Virus record (IMG/VR): IMGVR_UViG_3300036781_000178
Coordinates: 1-36,022 of that record
Source of the DNA: a virus
Length of the DNA: 36,022 bases
Direction: 5' to 3' (one strand)
The notes below the pieces were generated by a model. The model did not search any database, was not told where the DNA came from, and worked only from the letters and a program-made list of their open reading frames with translations. Position 1 is the first letter of the stretch, and each line of letters begins with the position of its first letter. The position numbers were made by a program, and so were the translations under genes. Below are positions 14,933-21,778 of this stretch, in pieces.

Positions 14933-15477
14933 GCGTCCTCCGTAAATTTCATGATCTTGTCGACCACCGCGTCCAACTCGGCCCGGCCCGCGTAGTTCGT
15001 GAGCACGCGCTCCAACAGCACGTTTGCCACCGCGTCATAAAGCTCGTTGAACTCGGGGTCTTCCATGCTTCCGAAGCTGATGGACTTCGCGACCACCTGC
15101 ATGCGGCCCTCGAGGTCCCAGTGCTGTTCGAAATAACCAGCGAGCTTCGTGATGTCCTTCCGGAACGTCTCGAAGTTCTTCTCCACCGCCATGCCGCGGT
15201 AGGTCTTGTGGACACGCTTGGCGCCCCAGTGCTCGAAACCCAGGGTCAGCAGGGCGAAGAACTTCCGGTGTTTGACCGGATCGCGCGGGATCACCATCGA
15301 GAGCGAAAACACCTCGCCTGGCTCGGCCTTCATCATCCGGCGCCAGAACCGCTTCCAGCGCTTCCCATCGTCAGGCGACAGCCCGCGCATCGAGTCGTGC
15401 AGGACCCGATTCAGCGCCGCGCGCTCGATATCGGTGAGCGCGACCTGGTGCTTTTTGACGATGGTGACGTCGGACAT
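14929..15477 (-). CDS. DUF1367-like phage protein
   Basis: 182 residues. The HRKFFALLTLGFEHW core, FETFRKDITKLAGYFEQ, and VAKSISFGSMEDPEFNELYD followed by AVANVLLERVL match the DUF1367 family, early lambdoid proteins of unknown biochemical role that are neighbours of NinB/YbcO-type genes. It ends in a charged helix. The ATG is immediately downstream of the KTSC gene (4 bp gap), so it is in the same operon. Confidence 0.82.
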   Translation of the reverse strand: MSDVTIVKKHQVALTDIERAALNRVLHDSMRGLSPDDGKRWKRFWRRMMKAEPGEVFSLSMVIPRDPVKHRKFFALLTLGFEHWGAKRVHKTYRGMAVEKNFETFRKDITKLAGYFEQHWDLEGRMQVVAKSISFGSMEDPEFNELYDAVANVLLERVLTNYAGRAELDAVVDKIMKFTEDA

Positions 15478-15481
15478 TGGC

Positions 15482-15769
15482 TCAGCTGATCCGCTTGTAT
15501 TCGAACTTGCGCTTGATGTTCTCGTCGAGGTGTTTACCCTTCGATTCGGCGGCGATCAGGGCCGCATGCTGCTCCGCCGGCACCGCGAAGTAGTGGTACA
15601 GGCTGGTCGCATCCGGCGGAGCATCCTTGCCCTTGCGATAGAACTCGACGGCGAGCGTTTGGCTAGGAATGTCGTAGCCCACAGCCTTGATCTGGCTGGA
15701 GTCAACGGCATCCAGGGCAATGGCGAGCGCAGGGGTGATGGGCGCGACGGGGGTGATCTGGGTATCCAT
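15482..15769 (-). CDS. KTSC domain protein
   Basis: 95 residues with a GGAG site ahead of ATG 15769. The KTSC signature is seen: SSQIKAVGYDIPSQTLAVEF, YHYFAVPAEQHAALIAAESK and GKHLDENIKRKFEYKRI. This small domain is common in phages, often beside recombination genes, and is thought to be nucleic-acid-related, but its function is not proven. The N-terminal 22 residues are an Ala/Pro-rich leader. Confidence 0.85.
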   Translation of the reverse strand: MDTQITPVAPITPALAIALDAVDSSQIKAVGYDIPSQTLAVEFYRKGKDAPPDATSLYHYFAVPAEQHAALIAAESKGKHLDENIKRKFEYKRIS

Positions 15770-15795
15770 GGTTTTCTCCGGTGTGGGTGTGTGAA

Positions 15796-17421
15796 TCAGT
15801 CCTGATAGGCGGGCTGGCGGCGCTCGCTGAGTTCCTGCAGGTCCATTTCCAGCAACCAGCCGATGACCTTCTGTTCGCTGACGCGGTAGGACGACGAAAG
15901 CAACAGCAGAATCGCGTCGTCGGTTGGGCGCACGCCGCCGGCGGCGACCTTGAGATACGGGCTGCTGGTAGCCTGCGGAACTGCGCCGGCCTTGGGGGCG
16001 GTAGTCGCAGCGGGGGTCAGTGCCAAATCGGGGTGAGTAGGAGTGGCCTGCGCTGGCGCCGCGGCTTGGGCAGTAACCAACTTGTCCGCCTCTTCCTTTC
16101 GGATGCGCTCCCGATCGGCTTCCAGGCGCTGGGCTTCTTTCTGCTGATGCTCAGCGACCCGCAACTTGACCAGCGACGTGAAGTCCTCTGGGGCCTTCAG
16201 GATGATTTGGAAGGTATCGGGGAAAAGGTGAGTGTGCTCGGCGCCGAACTCTTTCAGGGTTGCCATGTTGGCCCTGATCCGGTTGGCGGTCTGGTTGGCT
16301 GCGATCTTGGCGCGCGCCAGTTCGTTGGAAACCGCTTCACGCAAGCTGGCGACCGTTCGCTTACCCTTCATTGCACCTGCGAAGTCAGCAGCGATCACCG
16401 GCATGTAGGCGTGGCCCAGTTCGGCGTTTGCCGTCGCCAGGTGCTTCGTCAGGGCATCCTGACCGCCCTTGAGGATTTCAGAGCGGATATCCGCCTTTTT
16501 TTTCTCGACCAGTTTGTCAAGTTCCAGGCGTTTGGCGCGCATCAAAGCCTTGATTTCGTCCATGGCGCGGAAAACAGCGTCGATATCCGCCGCCTGCGCC
16601 TGGGCCTGTGCCTTCACCACGTCAATGCGCTTTTCCCCGTCTTCGAGGAACGTCACCATTTTGGCGGCGTCGGCAAAGGACTGGTCGTCGACCAGATTCG
16701 TGTTGATGCCATCGATCCGAGCAGCAACCACCGCGCGCCATGCGTCGATATTGGATGCGACGACGCGACCCGAGATTTCAACCGACAGCGCCGGAAGGTT
16801 GGTGATCGGTGCGGCCGCGGCGGCAGCGGGAGTCTCGACCGGCTGGAAGTTCTTGACGTCTTCCAGCAGCAGGCGCCAGGCCGGGATGATCTTCGCGCGC
16901 CATTCCGGCTCGCTTTCGTACCACTGGTGCAACATGGTGTCCCGGTTGCCGTTGGACGCCATGAACAGGCACCGCTTGGCGCCGATCACCATCATCTGCT
17001 GTTCCATCTGAGGCTTGTAAAGGTCGGGAATCACTCCGGCCTTTAGGGCTGCCGCCAGCTCGATGTTCAGGCTCTTGTGCTCGAACAGCGTCTCCTCGTC
17101 CATGGTGACGCCGTCATAGGACGACGCCAGCGGCACACCTTCCATGACGTGCGAGGCGCACACCGGGTACAAGTCTTCGCCGATGATCTCTTCGGCCCAG
17201 GGGCGCGCGATCGCTTCGAAGCGGTGGCCGGCATCGAACCGGTCCTGCTGCTCGGCGGTCGGCTCCGGGCGGTCGCCGGTCGCCAGTTGCCGGATGAATT
17301 CCGAGCGGCTGACGTAAGGCGACATGCCGAGAACTACCGGCGCCTCCGAGGCGTTGCAGAACTTCTCGCGATGGGCAAGCCATTCCGGCGTGCCTTGAAC
17401 CAGGTTGTGGATGGTGTGCAT
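15796..17421 (-). CDS. YqaJ/lambda-type recombination exonuclease
   Basis: 541 residues. The N-terminal 200 residues are a lambda-exonuclease/YqaJ fold: GTPEWLAHREKFCNASEAPV (10-29), catalytic Asp103 in SYDG and Glu114-x-Lys116 in FEHKS, then PDLYKPQMEQQMMVIGA. It degrades one strand of linear double-stranded DNA to create tails for an annealase. The C-terminal 340 residues are an unusual extension with long charged helices (coiled coil) and an Ala/Pro linker, ending in a small helical module (VSEQKVIGWLLEMDLQEL). It directly follows the annealase candidate, as in lambda red and RecET operons. Confidence 0.9.
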   Translation of the reverse strand: MHTIHNLVQGTPEWLAHREKFCNASEAPVVLGMSPYVSRSEFIRQLATGDRPEPTAEQQDRFDAGHRFEAIARPWAEEIIGEDLYPVCASHVMEGVPLASSYDGVTMDEETLFEHKSLNIELAAALKAGVIPDLYKPQMEQQMMVIGAKRCLFMASNGNRDTMLHQWYESEPEWRAKIIPAWRLLLEDVKNFQPVETPAAAAAAPITNLPALSVEISGRVVASNIDAWRAVVAARIDGINTNLVDDQSFADAAKMVTFLEDGEKRIDVVKAQAQAQAADIDAVFRAMDEIKALMRAKRLELDKLVEKKKADIRSEILKGGQDALTKHLATANAELGHAYMPVIAADFAGAMKGKRTVASLREAVSNELARAKIAANQTANRIRANMATLKEFGAEHTHLFPDTFQIILKAPEDFTSLVKLRVAEHQQKEAQRLEADRERIRKEEADKLVTAQAAAPAQATPTHPDLALTPAATTAPKAGAVPQATSSPYLKVAAGGVRPTDDAILLLLSSSYRVSEQKVIGWLLEMDLQELSERRQPAYQD

Positions 17422-17428
17422 GGCGACC

Positions 17429-18589
17429 TCAGAGCGGGTTAGCGAGAAACTTCATGGCTTGCTCGACCTGCGCCACCGTGAGACCTTCAAGCGCCTCAAC
17501 TTGAAGGTGCTTGCAAATTTCTACGTCCGTGATGGTCATGAGCTTGGCCTTCTCCCGCAGCGCCTCAATAAGGGCTGGCGCTGCGCCAGCGTTCTTGCTT
17601 GCCGCATGATCGATGGGGGTGGACTCGCCGCCACGAAGGGCGACTTTCTGCTCATCGGACAGTGCACCCTTGCTTTCCAGCATGGTGATGATCTGGTCGG
17701 GCGTCTTCTTGCCTTCGGCGATGGTCTTCTGCCAGCCCGGAAGGTTCTTTTTGAACAATTCCAGGTCATAGGGCGGCTTGGCCACGCCGGCAGGCGGACT
17801 TTTGCCCGTCGCCGCCGGATCGTCCTTGTTGAACAGCACCTCGACGGTGGTATCACCTTCCTTGATCGCGGTGAGATAACCGCGCATGGTCGCCAGGTGC
17901 TCGAGGGTGATTTCCTCGACGCCGGCCACGCCGAAGTGCTCGAATATGGTTTCGCCGCTGACGCCCCGCTTCTGGAAGTTCGCCAGGGCGGCAAGACGGC
18001 GATTGCTAAGCGTTTCGGCGGTGCCCATGATGGTCTGGCGGGCCTTGTTGTAGAGCGGTGACCAGAGAGCCTTCGGGATGACCTTGAGGATGGCGTTGCG
18101 CAGCGCGATCGAGCTGCCAGCGTTGGCCGTCACGCCGATCATGTCCGGCTTGTAACGCTTGCCCTTGGAATCGATGATGCGGCGCTGCACCTCGTAGGTG
18201 ATGGCGACATTGCGTTCCAGGTCGTGCATCACGCCTTGGGCGGTCACGAAGTCACCCACATCGCTGATTACGCGCGCGCCGGCGCGGGCATTGCCCCAGC
18301 AGGAGAAGATGATTTCGGCGAAGCGCGCGCTGGGGCCTTCCAAGGTTTTGGTTTCCCAGCGACCGGTGTCCTTGTTCATTTCCTTGCGCGGGAGGGCGTA
18401 GACGCATTCCTCGGCGACTTCTTCGGAGAGGGTCACCAGCTGCTCGGCCTCGCCCATGAACCGCTTGATGCTGCGCGGGTACTTGTGCGCAGTGGCGATC
18501 TGCTGGTCAATTTCGCTCTTATTGAGCAAAGCGACCGTGCCGGACTCGGCGGTCATGATTTCGGGAGATTCTTCGAGAACTGCGCTCAT
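17429..18589 (-). CDS. Candidate single-strand annealing protein
   Basis: 386 residues. The central block EGPSARFAEIIFSCWGNARA, GARVISDVGDFVTAQGVMHD, TYEVQRRIIDSKGKRYKPDM and NAGSSIALRNAILKVIPKAL belongs to a phage family usually labelled hypothetical. Its invariable pairing with a YqaJ-type exonuclease makes a RecT/Red-beta-like annealing role likely. The C-terminal third is linked by an AATGKSPPAGVAKPP stretch and contains two helical segments (LFKKNLPGWQKTIAEGKKTP; ITDVEICKHLQVEALEGLTV). Placed between the exonuclease and DGR target 3, it could also handle retroelement cDNA. The function is inferred from context. Confidence 0.7.
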   Translation of the reverse strand: MSAVLEESPEIMTAESGTVALLNKSEIDQQIATAHKYPRSIKRFMGEAEQLVTLSEEVAEECVYALPRKEMNKDTGRWETKTLEGPSARFAEIIFSCWGNARAGARVISDVGDFVTAQGVMHDLERNVAITYEVQRRIIDSKGKRYKPDMIGVTANAGSSIALRNAILKVIPKALWSPLYNKARQTIMGTAETLSNRRLAALANFQKRGVSGETIFEHFGVAGVEEITLEHLATMRGYLTAIKEGDTTVEVLFNKDDPAATGKSPPAGVAKPPYDLELFKKNLPGWQKTIAEGKKTPDQIITMLESKGALSDEQKVALRGGESTPIDHAASKNAGAAPALIEALREKAKLMTITDVEICKHLQVEALEGLTVAQVEQAMKFLANPL

Positions 18590-18614
18590 GATGGTCTTTC
18601 TTGAAATTGTTAAA

Positions 18615-19106
18615 TTACTGAATGACTAATCTGCGGACGGCGCGGGCTCGGTACTCGCTGCTCTTGCGGGTGCCGTACTGGCTGCCGCTGCCGAAGACCT
18701 GCACCCAGGCATAGGCCGAGTCCTGAGCGTGCTGCTCCGAAGTCCAGTGCCAGCCGTCGCCGAACTGGTCCTTGAGGTTGTTGAACAGGACAATCCCGTC
18801 ATGACGATTCGGGAGCGACCAGTCGCGGGCGTTGTCCGTGGTGGTCAATTCGGCCGCCCAGGCCTTCGCGGCTTCCCAGTTGTGCTTCAGGTCGCGGTCG
18901 GTGTCGGCGAGGACCAGGTGGCAGGGCTGGCCGTTGTCGTCGAGCGAGAAGCCCGCGTAGATGCCACCCTGCCAGCGCTTGCCGATCGTCGCCGGCGGAA
19001 GCAACGCCGCGACCGGGGCGGCTTCGCGCTGCAGGCGCTCCAGCAGGAGCTTGGTGATCTGGTCTTCGTGGATAGCTATTTCGATTCCGTTGATGATGAG
19101 GTTCAT
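18615..19106 (-). CDS. DGR target protein 3 (carries VR3)
   Basis: 163 residues from ATG 19106 (MNLIINGIEIAIHEDQI), which overlaps the HNH stop (ATGA); the longer upstream frame is shadow. It is a paralogue of target 1: IGKRWQGGIYAGFSLDDNGQ, CHLVLADTDRDLKHNWEAAK and RDWSLPNRHDGIVLF, then WHWTSEQHAQ and the VR ending EYRARAVRRLVIQ. The C-type-lectin-like variable surface is expected at 129-150. It lies about 6.9 kb from the TR, separated by six genes, so it is a remote second locus of the same DGR. Its 3' flank is identical to that of target 1 over 38 bp. Confidence 0.9.
   Translation of the reverse strand: MNLIINGIEIAIHEDQITKLLLERLQREAAPVAALLPPATIGKRWQGGIYAGFSLDDNGQPCHLVLADTDRDLKHNWEAAKAWAAELTTTDNARDWSLPNRHDGIVLFNNLKDQFGDGWHWTSEQHAQDSAYAWVQVFGSGSQYGTRKSSEYRARAVRRLVIQ
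18629..18735 (-). repeat. DGR variable repeat 3 (VR3)
   Basis: Gap-free alignment to the TR. I count 16 differences in the 77 bp core, 14 at template adenines and two adjacent ones not (18690-18691, changing an Ala codon to Gly). One silent change also lies in the 27 bp 3' block (18642). It is the least faithful of the three to the present TR. Confidence 0.92.
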
Positions 19107-19615
19107 GCTGCTTTTCTCCCGAGGTAACGCATGGCGATCACCGCTTCGGTGTGCATGCAGATTTTGTCCATGAGGCTCAGATGCCCTGCCTGCTCGTTGC
19201 ATGGCTTGTGTGCGAGCACCTTGTTGCTGATGTGGTCGGGCCCACCATGGGTGAGCGCCAACAAGTGTTCCTGCGTGATGTCGTCTCCGAGCGAGAATTG
19301 GCAGTAAAAGCAGAGGTCGCCATCGCGCTCGAGCAGGGTCTGGACAACAACACGGTCCTGGCGCCGGCGCACCGCAGGTTTGCCGACTCGATAGGCGGTG
19401 CCGCTGATGAAGGCATCCCACGCGGTTGCTGCCTCGACTTGCATGGTCAAGAGGTCGTACTTGTCGCGATAGATGATTACGACGCCGCGGCGGCCGCGAA
19501 AGCGCAGGACTTCCCATTCGCTGGTCGGCTGCAGGATCTCCGCGCCGGCAGCATCAAGCCATGCGGTGAACGATTCCAGCCGTTGCTTGAACTTCTTCAT
19601 GCTCGGCGTGCTCAT
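19103..19615 (-). CDS. HNH endonuclease
   Basis: 170 residues. The C-terminal half is an HNH/ICEA-type nuclease: Cys102-x-x-Cys105 (LCFYC), ITQEHLLALTHGG with Glu116-His117, then HISNKVLAHKPCNEQAGHLS with Asn131, His136, Cys139 and Asn140. The N-terminal half (1-90) is unrelated and may bind DNA (FRGRRGVVIIYRDKY). It starts with ATGA coupling to the previous gene and is coupled to DGR target 3 at its end. It may nick phage or host DNA in recombination; the substrate is unknown. Confidence 0.88.
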   Translation of the reverse strand: MSTPSMKKFKQRLESFTAWLDAAGAEILQPTSEWEVLRFRGRRGVVIIYRDKYDLLTMQVEAATAWDAFISGTAYRVGKPAVRRRQDRVVVQTLLERDGDLCFYCQFSLGDDITQEHLLALTHGGPDHISNKVLAHKPCNEQAGHLSLMDKICMHTEAVIAMRYLGRKAA

Positions 19616-19818
19616 GCGACCGCCTTGAGCGACCGGCGCGGCGCCAGATACTTGTTGGAATAACCCTCGACAGCGCGTGCGGCGATGCTTTTCTGCTCAC
19701 GGCGCAGGGCTTCGCGCACAATCTCGTTGTCGGCGGTCCGGTCGCGACGCTCTTGGACGCGCGGCTGGGCATCTTTGGCAATGTCCATCGCCCGGGCGAG
19801 CTTCTCGGCGTAGTTCAT
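19612..19818 (-). CDS. Small basic hypothetical protein
   Basis: 68 residues from ATG 19818 (MNYAEKLARAMDIAKDAQPR), overlapping the previous stop (ATGA). It is Arg-rich and helical, with a tail SNKYLAPRRSLKAVA. Possibly DNA-binding by charge alone. Function unknown. Confidence 0.65.
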   Translation of the reverse strand: MNYAEKLARAMDIAKDAQPRVQERRDRTADNEIVREALRREQKSIAARAVEGYSNKYLAPRRSLKAVA

Positions 19819-20399
19819 CGCGTCTCCAGCACGTAGGTGCGTACACGGGCGTCCGTAATCTTCACCGGCGGGCCGGCGTCGATGCGGCACATGACCTCGC
19901 CCTTGTGCCAGGAAGTGGCGCCGCCATCCGTCACGACCGTGCAGACCTTGCCGGCGACCGTTACCCAAGGCTCCCGGTGGCGCATGCCCATGACGTGCTC
20001 TTCCTCATGGCCCAACGCGCTCTCATCGATGGTGGAGTAGTAAATTTGGTACTCGGGACACGCCTGGACTTTCAGAGTGCAGGCGCTCGCGCCGCCGTTG
20101 CAGGCGGTCAAATCGTCGGGGTGAAAAGTGGTGAGCGTGCCGCCAACTTCAGCGACGCGCAGCGGCCCGGGCACCGTGCACCCGCTGGACAGCATGGAGA
20201 GCGCGAACAGGACGGCGACCAGACCCCAGCCGAGAATGCGCATCCAGCGTGGCGGCGGGCTGATCGGCCCTTTTTGGAAGTAGCCCTGCTGGAGTCCTGG
20301 ATCATTGCGGGCGGCCAGCGGCACGACGCAGCCGCCATCGATTGCGCAGGACTCGCCGGGCTCGCGCTTGCAGTACGTGCAGGGGCGGAGATTGCTCAC
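19815..20399 (-). CDS. Membrane-anchored putative metzincin-type metallopeptidase
   Basis: 194 residues from GTG 20399 with GAGGG upstream. The N-terminus has a small Cys cluster (CTYCKREPGESCAIDGGC). A hydrophobic segment follows at about 55-73 and ends in LSSGC, a good lipobox. An internal Met53 would turn this segment into a classical lipoprotein signal peptide, though no ribosome site precedes it. The outer part carries HEEEHVMGMRH (131-141), which fits the metzincin zinc motif HExxHxxGxxH, flanked by several Cys residues. A surface zinc protease or a degenerate relative is suggested. Such a protein is unexpected in an early recombination operon. Confidence 0.65.
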   Translation of the reverse strand: MSNLRPCTYCKREPGESCAIDGGCVVPLAARNDPGLQQGYFQKGPISPPPRWMRILGWGLVAVLFALSMLSSGCTVPGPLRVAEVGGTLTTFHPDDLTACNGGASACTLKVQACPEYQIYYSTIDESALGHEEEHVMGMRHREPWVTVAGKVCTVVTDGGATSWHKGEVMCRIDAGPPVKITDARVRTYVLETR

Positions 20400-20401
20400 T
20401 G

Positions 20402-20920
20402 TCAGCCCTCCAGCGAGCCCGGCACGCGGCCAGTGCCATTACAGTCTTCGCACTTGACCCAGTGATTGATCATGGCGACACGCGAGCGCTCGACCTGTCC
20501 ATAGCCGCCGCAGGTGGGGCATTCCCGACCATTCACCTTGGCGAGCGCGGCCCGTGCGATTTTCAGCGCCCGCACCGTGGTCATGCTCGGCTTCGTGCCG
20601 TTGCAGTTGGTGCTGATCTCCGGTGAATAGCGAAGGATCGACTCGGAGGCGTCCAGCGCGGCCAGCAGTTCGTCGCGCTGCGCCTTCAACTCAACGTAGG
20701 CCAGTTCTGGCGGTACTACCTTCGCGCCCATGATCGAGAGAATCTCGGTCGGCGCATCGACGCAGGCATTCCACGCCGCGCAAAGACGCTCGGCGTCGAA
20801 TTCTTCCTTGCCGGTCATCCACAAGTTGGCGATCGGCTTTCCGTTTTCCGCGCGCAGCGTGACATCAAGGCCGCGCGTCTCGACGTGCAGGAGGCCGGAG
20901 GTGTGGTTGGTGTCAGCCAT
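20402..20920 (-). CDS. Phage protein with DnaJ-like zinc finger
   Basis: 172 residues. The C-terminal end has two CxxCxGxG-type repeats (CPTCGGYGQVERS and CEDCNGTGRVPGS), the DnaJ central zinc-finger pattern. The N-terminal part (FDAERLCAAWNACVDAPTEI) followed by a coiled LKAQRDELLAALDASE helix is typical of a phage family of unknown role. The start overlaps the preceding gene (TAATG). Confidence 0.75.
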   Translation of the reverse strand: MADTNHTSGLLHVETRGLDVTLRAENGKPIANLWMTGKEEFDAERLCAAWNACVDAPTEILSIMGAKVVPPELAYVELKAQRDELLAALDASESILRYSPEISTNCNGTKPSMTTVRALKIARAALAKVNGRECPTCGGYGQVERSRVAMINHWVKCEDCNGTGRVPGSLEG

Positions 20921-21324
20921 TACGCCGCCACCACGTTGGTGCGGCTCAGCGCCAGTTCGGCGGCGTCGGGCATTACGCGCCGGATGCGGACGGTGACTTC
21001 CTCAAAGGCTTTGCCGTTGAGTTCGGCGTGCGCCAGCTTCTGAACTTCGATTTCGGCGAGGTCGGAGCCGAGTACCGCACGGCTGGCGGTCTTGACTGCG
21101 GCGCCATCGACGACCACCAGGACGGACCACAGCGGCAGCGTTGCCTGAAACGCCGCGTCTGCCAGGTCGATCTCGCGGCAGACGCGCGCGGCCTCGGCAA
21201 ACTTGTCGAGTACCGGGGTGGGCATCAGCGCTTGTGGAGGCAGGCAGTCCGGCAGCGCCTTGACCGGCGCGGCCTGGATGCGGTCCAGCATCCCCGGGAG
21301 GTCCTTCAGCATGACGGCGCTCAT
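20920..21324 (-). CDS. Small phage hypothetical protein
   Basis: 134 residues, alpha/beta in appearance (LPLWSVLVVVDGAAVKTASR), without membrane segments or known motif. The ATG overlaps the stop of the 31-residue gene ahead of it (ATGA). Second gene of the leftward early transcript. Function unknown. Confidence 0.7.
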   Translation of the reverse strand: MSAVMLKDLPGMLDRIQAAPVKALPDCLPPQALMPTPVLDKFAEAARVCREIDLADAAFQATLPLWSVLVVVDGAAVKTASRAVLGSDLAEIEVQKLAHAELNGKAFEEVTVRIRRVMPDAAELALSRTNVVAA

Positions 21325-21416
21325 TCAGGCGCCTTCGCGGCGCGCGCGGCGATCTGAACTTCGAGGGCGGTCTTGCGAGCCGCGATCAGTTCCAGGCAAA
21401 TGCGGGCTTTGAACAT
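21321..21416 (-). CDS. 31-residue first gene of the leftward operon
   Basis: A short frame (MFKARICLELIAARKTALEV, then QIAARAAKAPE) with a strong AGGAGAG site just upstream of ATG 21416. Its stop overlaps the next start by the ATGA pattern, the same coupling used throughout the operon. It is the first translated gene after the leftward promoter and could be a leader peptide or a small helical protein. Function unknown. Confidence 0.65.
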   Translation of the reverse strand: MFKARICLELIAARKTALEVQIAARAAKAPE

Positions 21417-21460
21417 TTCTTCTCTCCTGTCGAAGGTGACTAGCGATCACCGTGAAGAGA

Positions 21461-21503
21461 AGATTACCGTTTGGTAATTGTCGTGTCAATACCTTTTGGT
21501 AAT
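21461..21503 (-). promoter_or_regulatory. Leftward early promoter (PL-like) with two operators
   Basis: On the minus strand, TTGACA (21489-21484) and TAATCT (21466-21461) are spaced by exactly 17 bp. ATTACCGTTTGGTAAT (21463-21478) overlaps the -10 and spacer. A second site with a perfectly symmetric TACCTTTTGGTA core (21490-21501) abuts and overlaps the -35. The first site is identical to one at 24619-24634 near cI, so CI repression is very likely. The start is expected near 21454, with a 38 nt leader to ATG 21416. Confidence 0.88.
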
Positions 21504-21553
21504 ATTTTTAGCGATATTCATAGGCGGTTGATTTGATGCAGTAATATTCCCGC

Positions 21554-21778
21554 ATGAGCGGCAAAGTACTTGACTGGATCGGCTGCGCGACGGGAGTCGC
21601 GGGCGCGGGCGTGCTCGCCCTGAATCAGCCGTGGAGCGGCTGGGGCTTCGTCCTATTCCTCGTCAGCAATGGCTGCTGGTATGCGCATGGGCGCCGCGCT
21701 GGGGTGCCGGCAATGAGCGTGATGCAGGTGGGCTTTACTGTTACGAGCCTGGTCGGCGTGGCGCGCTGGCTAACCTGA
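21554..21778 (+). CDS. Small membrane protein
   Basis: 74 residues with two or three hydrophobic segments (VLDWIGCATGVAGAGVLAL; GWGFVLFLVSNGCWYAHGRR; VMQVGFTVTSLVGVARW). The pattern GWGFVLFLVSN...MQVGFTVTSL is shared with small inner-membrane proteins in many phages and resembles half of a PnuC-like protein. The ATG lies seven bases after a TAATAT (21542-21547), so the message may be leaderless; no ribosome site is visible. It is divergent from the leftward operon. The role is unknown; the position suggests a lysogeny or exclusion gene. Confidence 0.7.
   Translation: MSGKVLDWIGCATGVAGAGVLALNQPWSGWGFVLFLVSNGCWYAHGRRAGVPAMSVMQVGFTVTSLVGVARWLT

Noticed and set aside
15781-17046. A 421-residue rightward frame opposite the exonuclease
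   Set aside because: The opposite strand encodes a clear YqaJ-type exonuclease with catalytic residues; this frame is its shadow.
18690-18691. A frameshift in target 3 as cause of the two non-adenine changes
   Set aside because: The alignment to the TR is gap-free on both sides and the reading frame is kept to the shared C-terminus.
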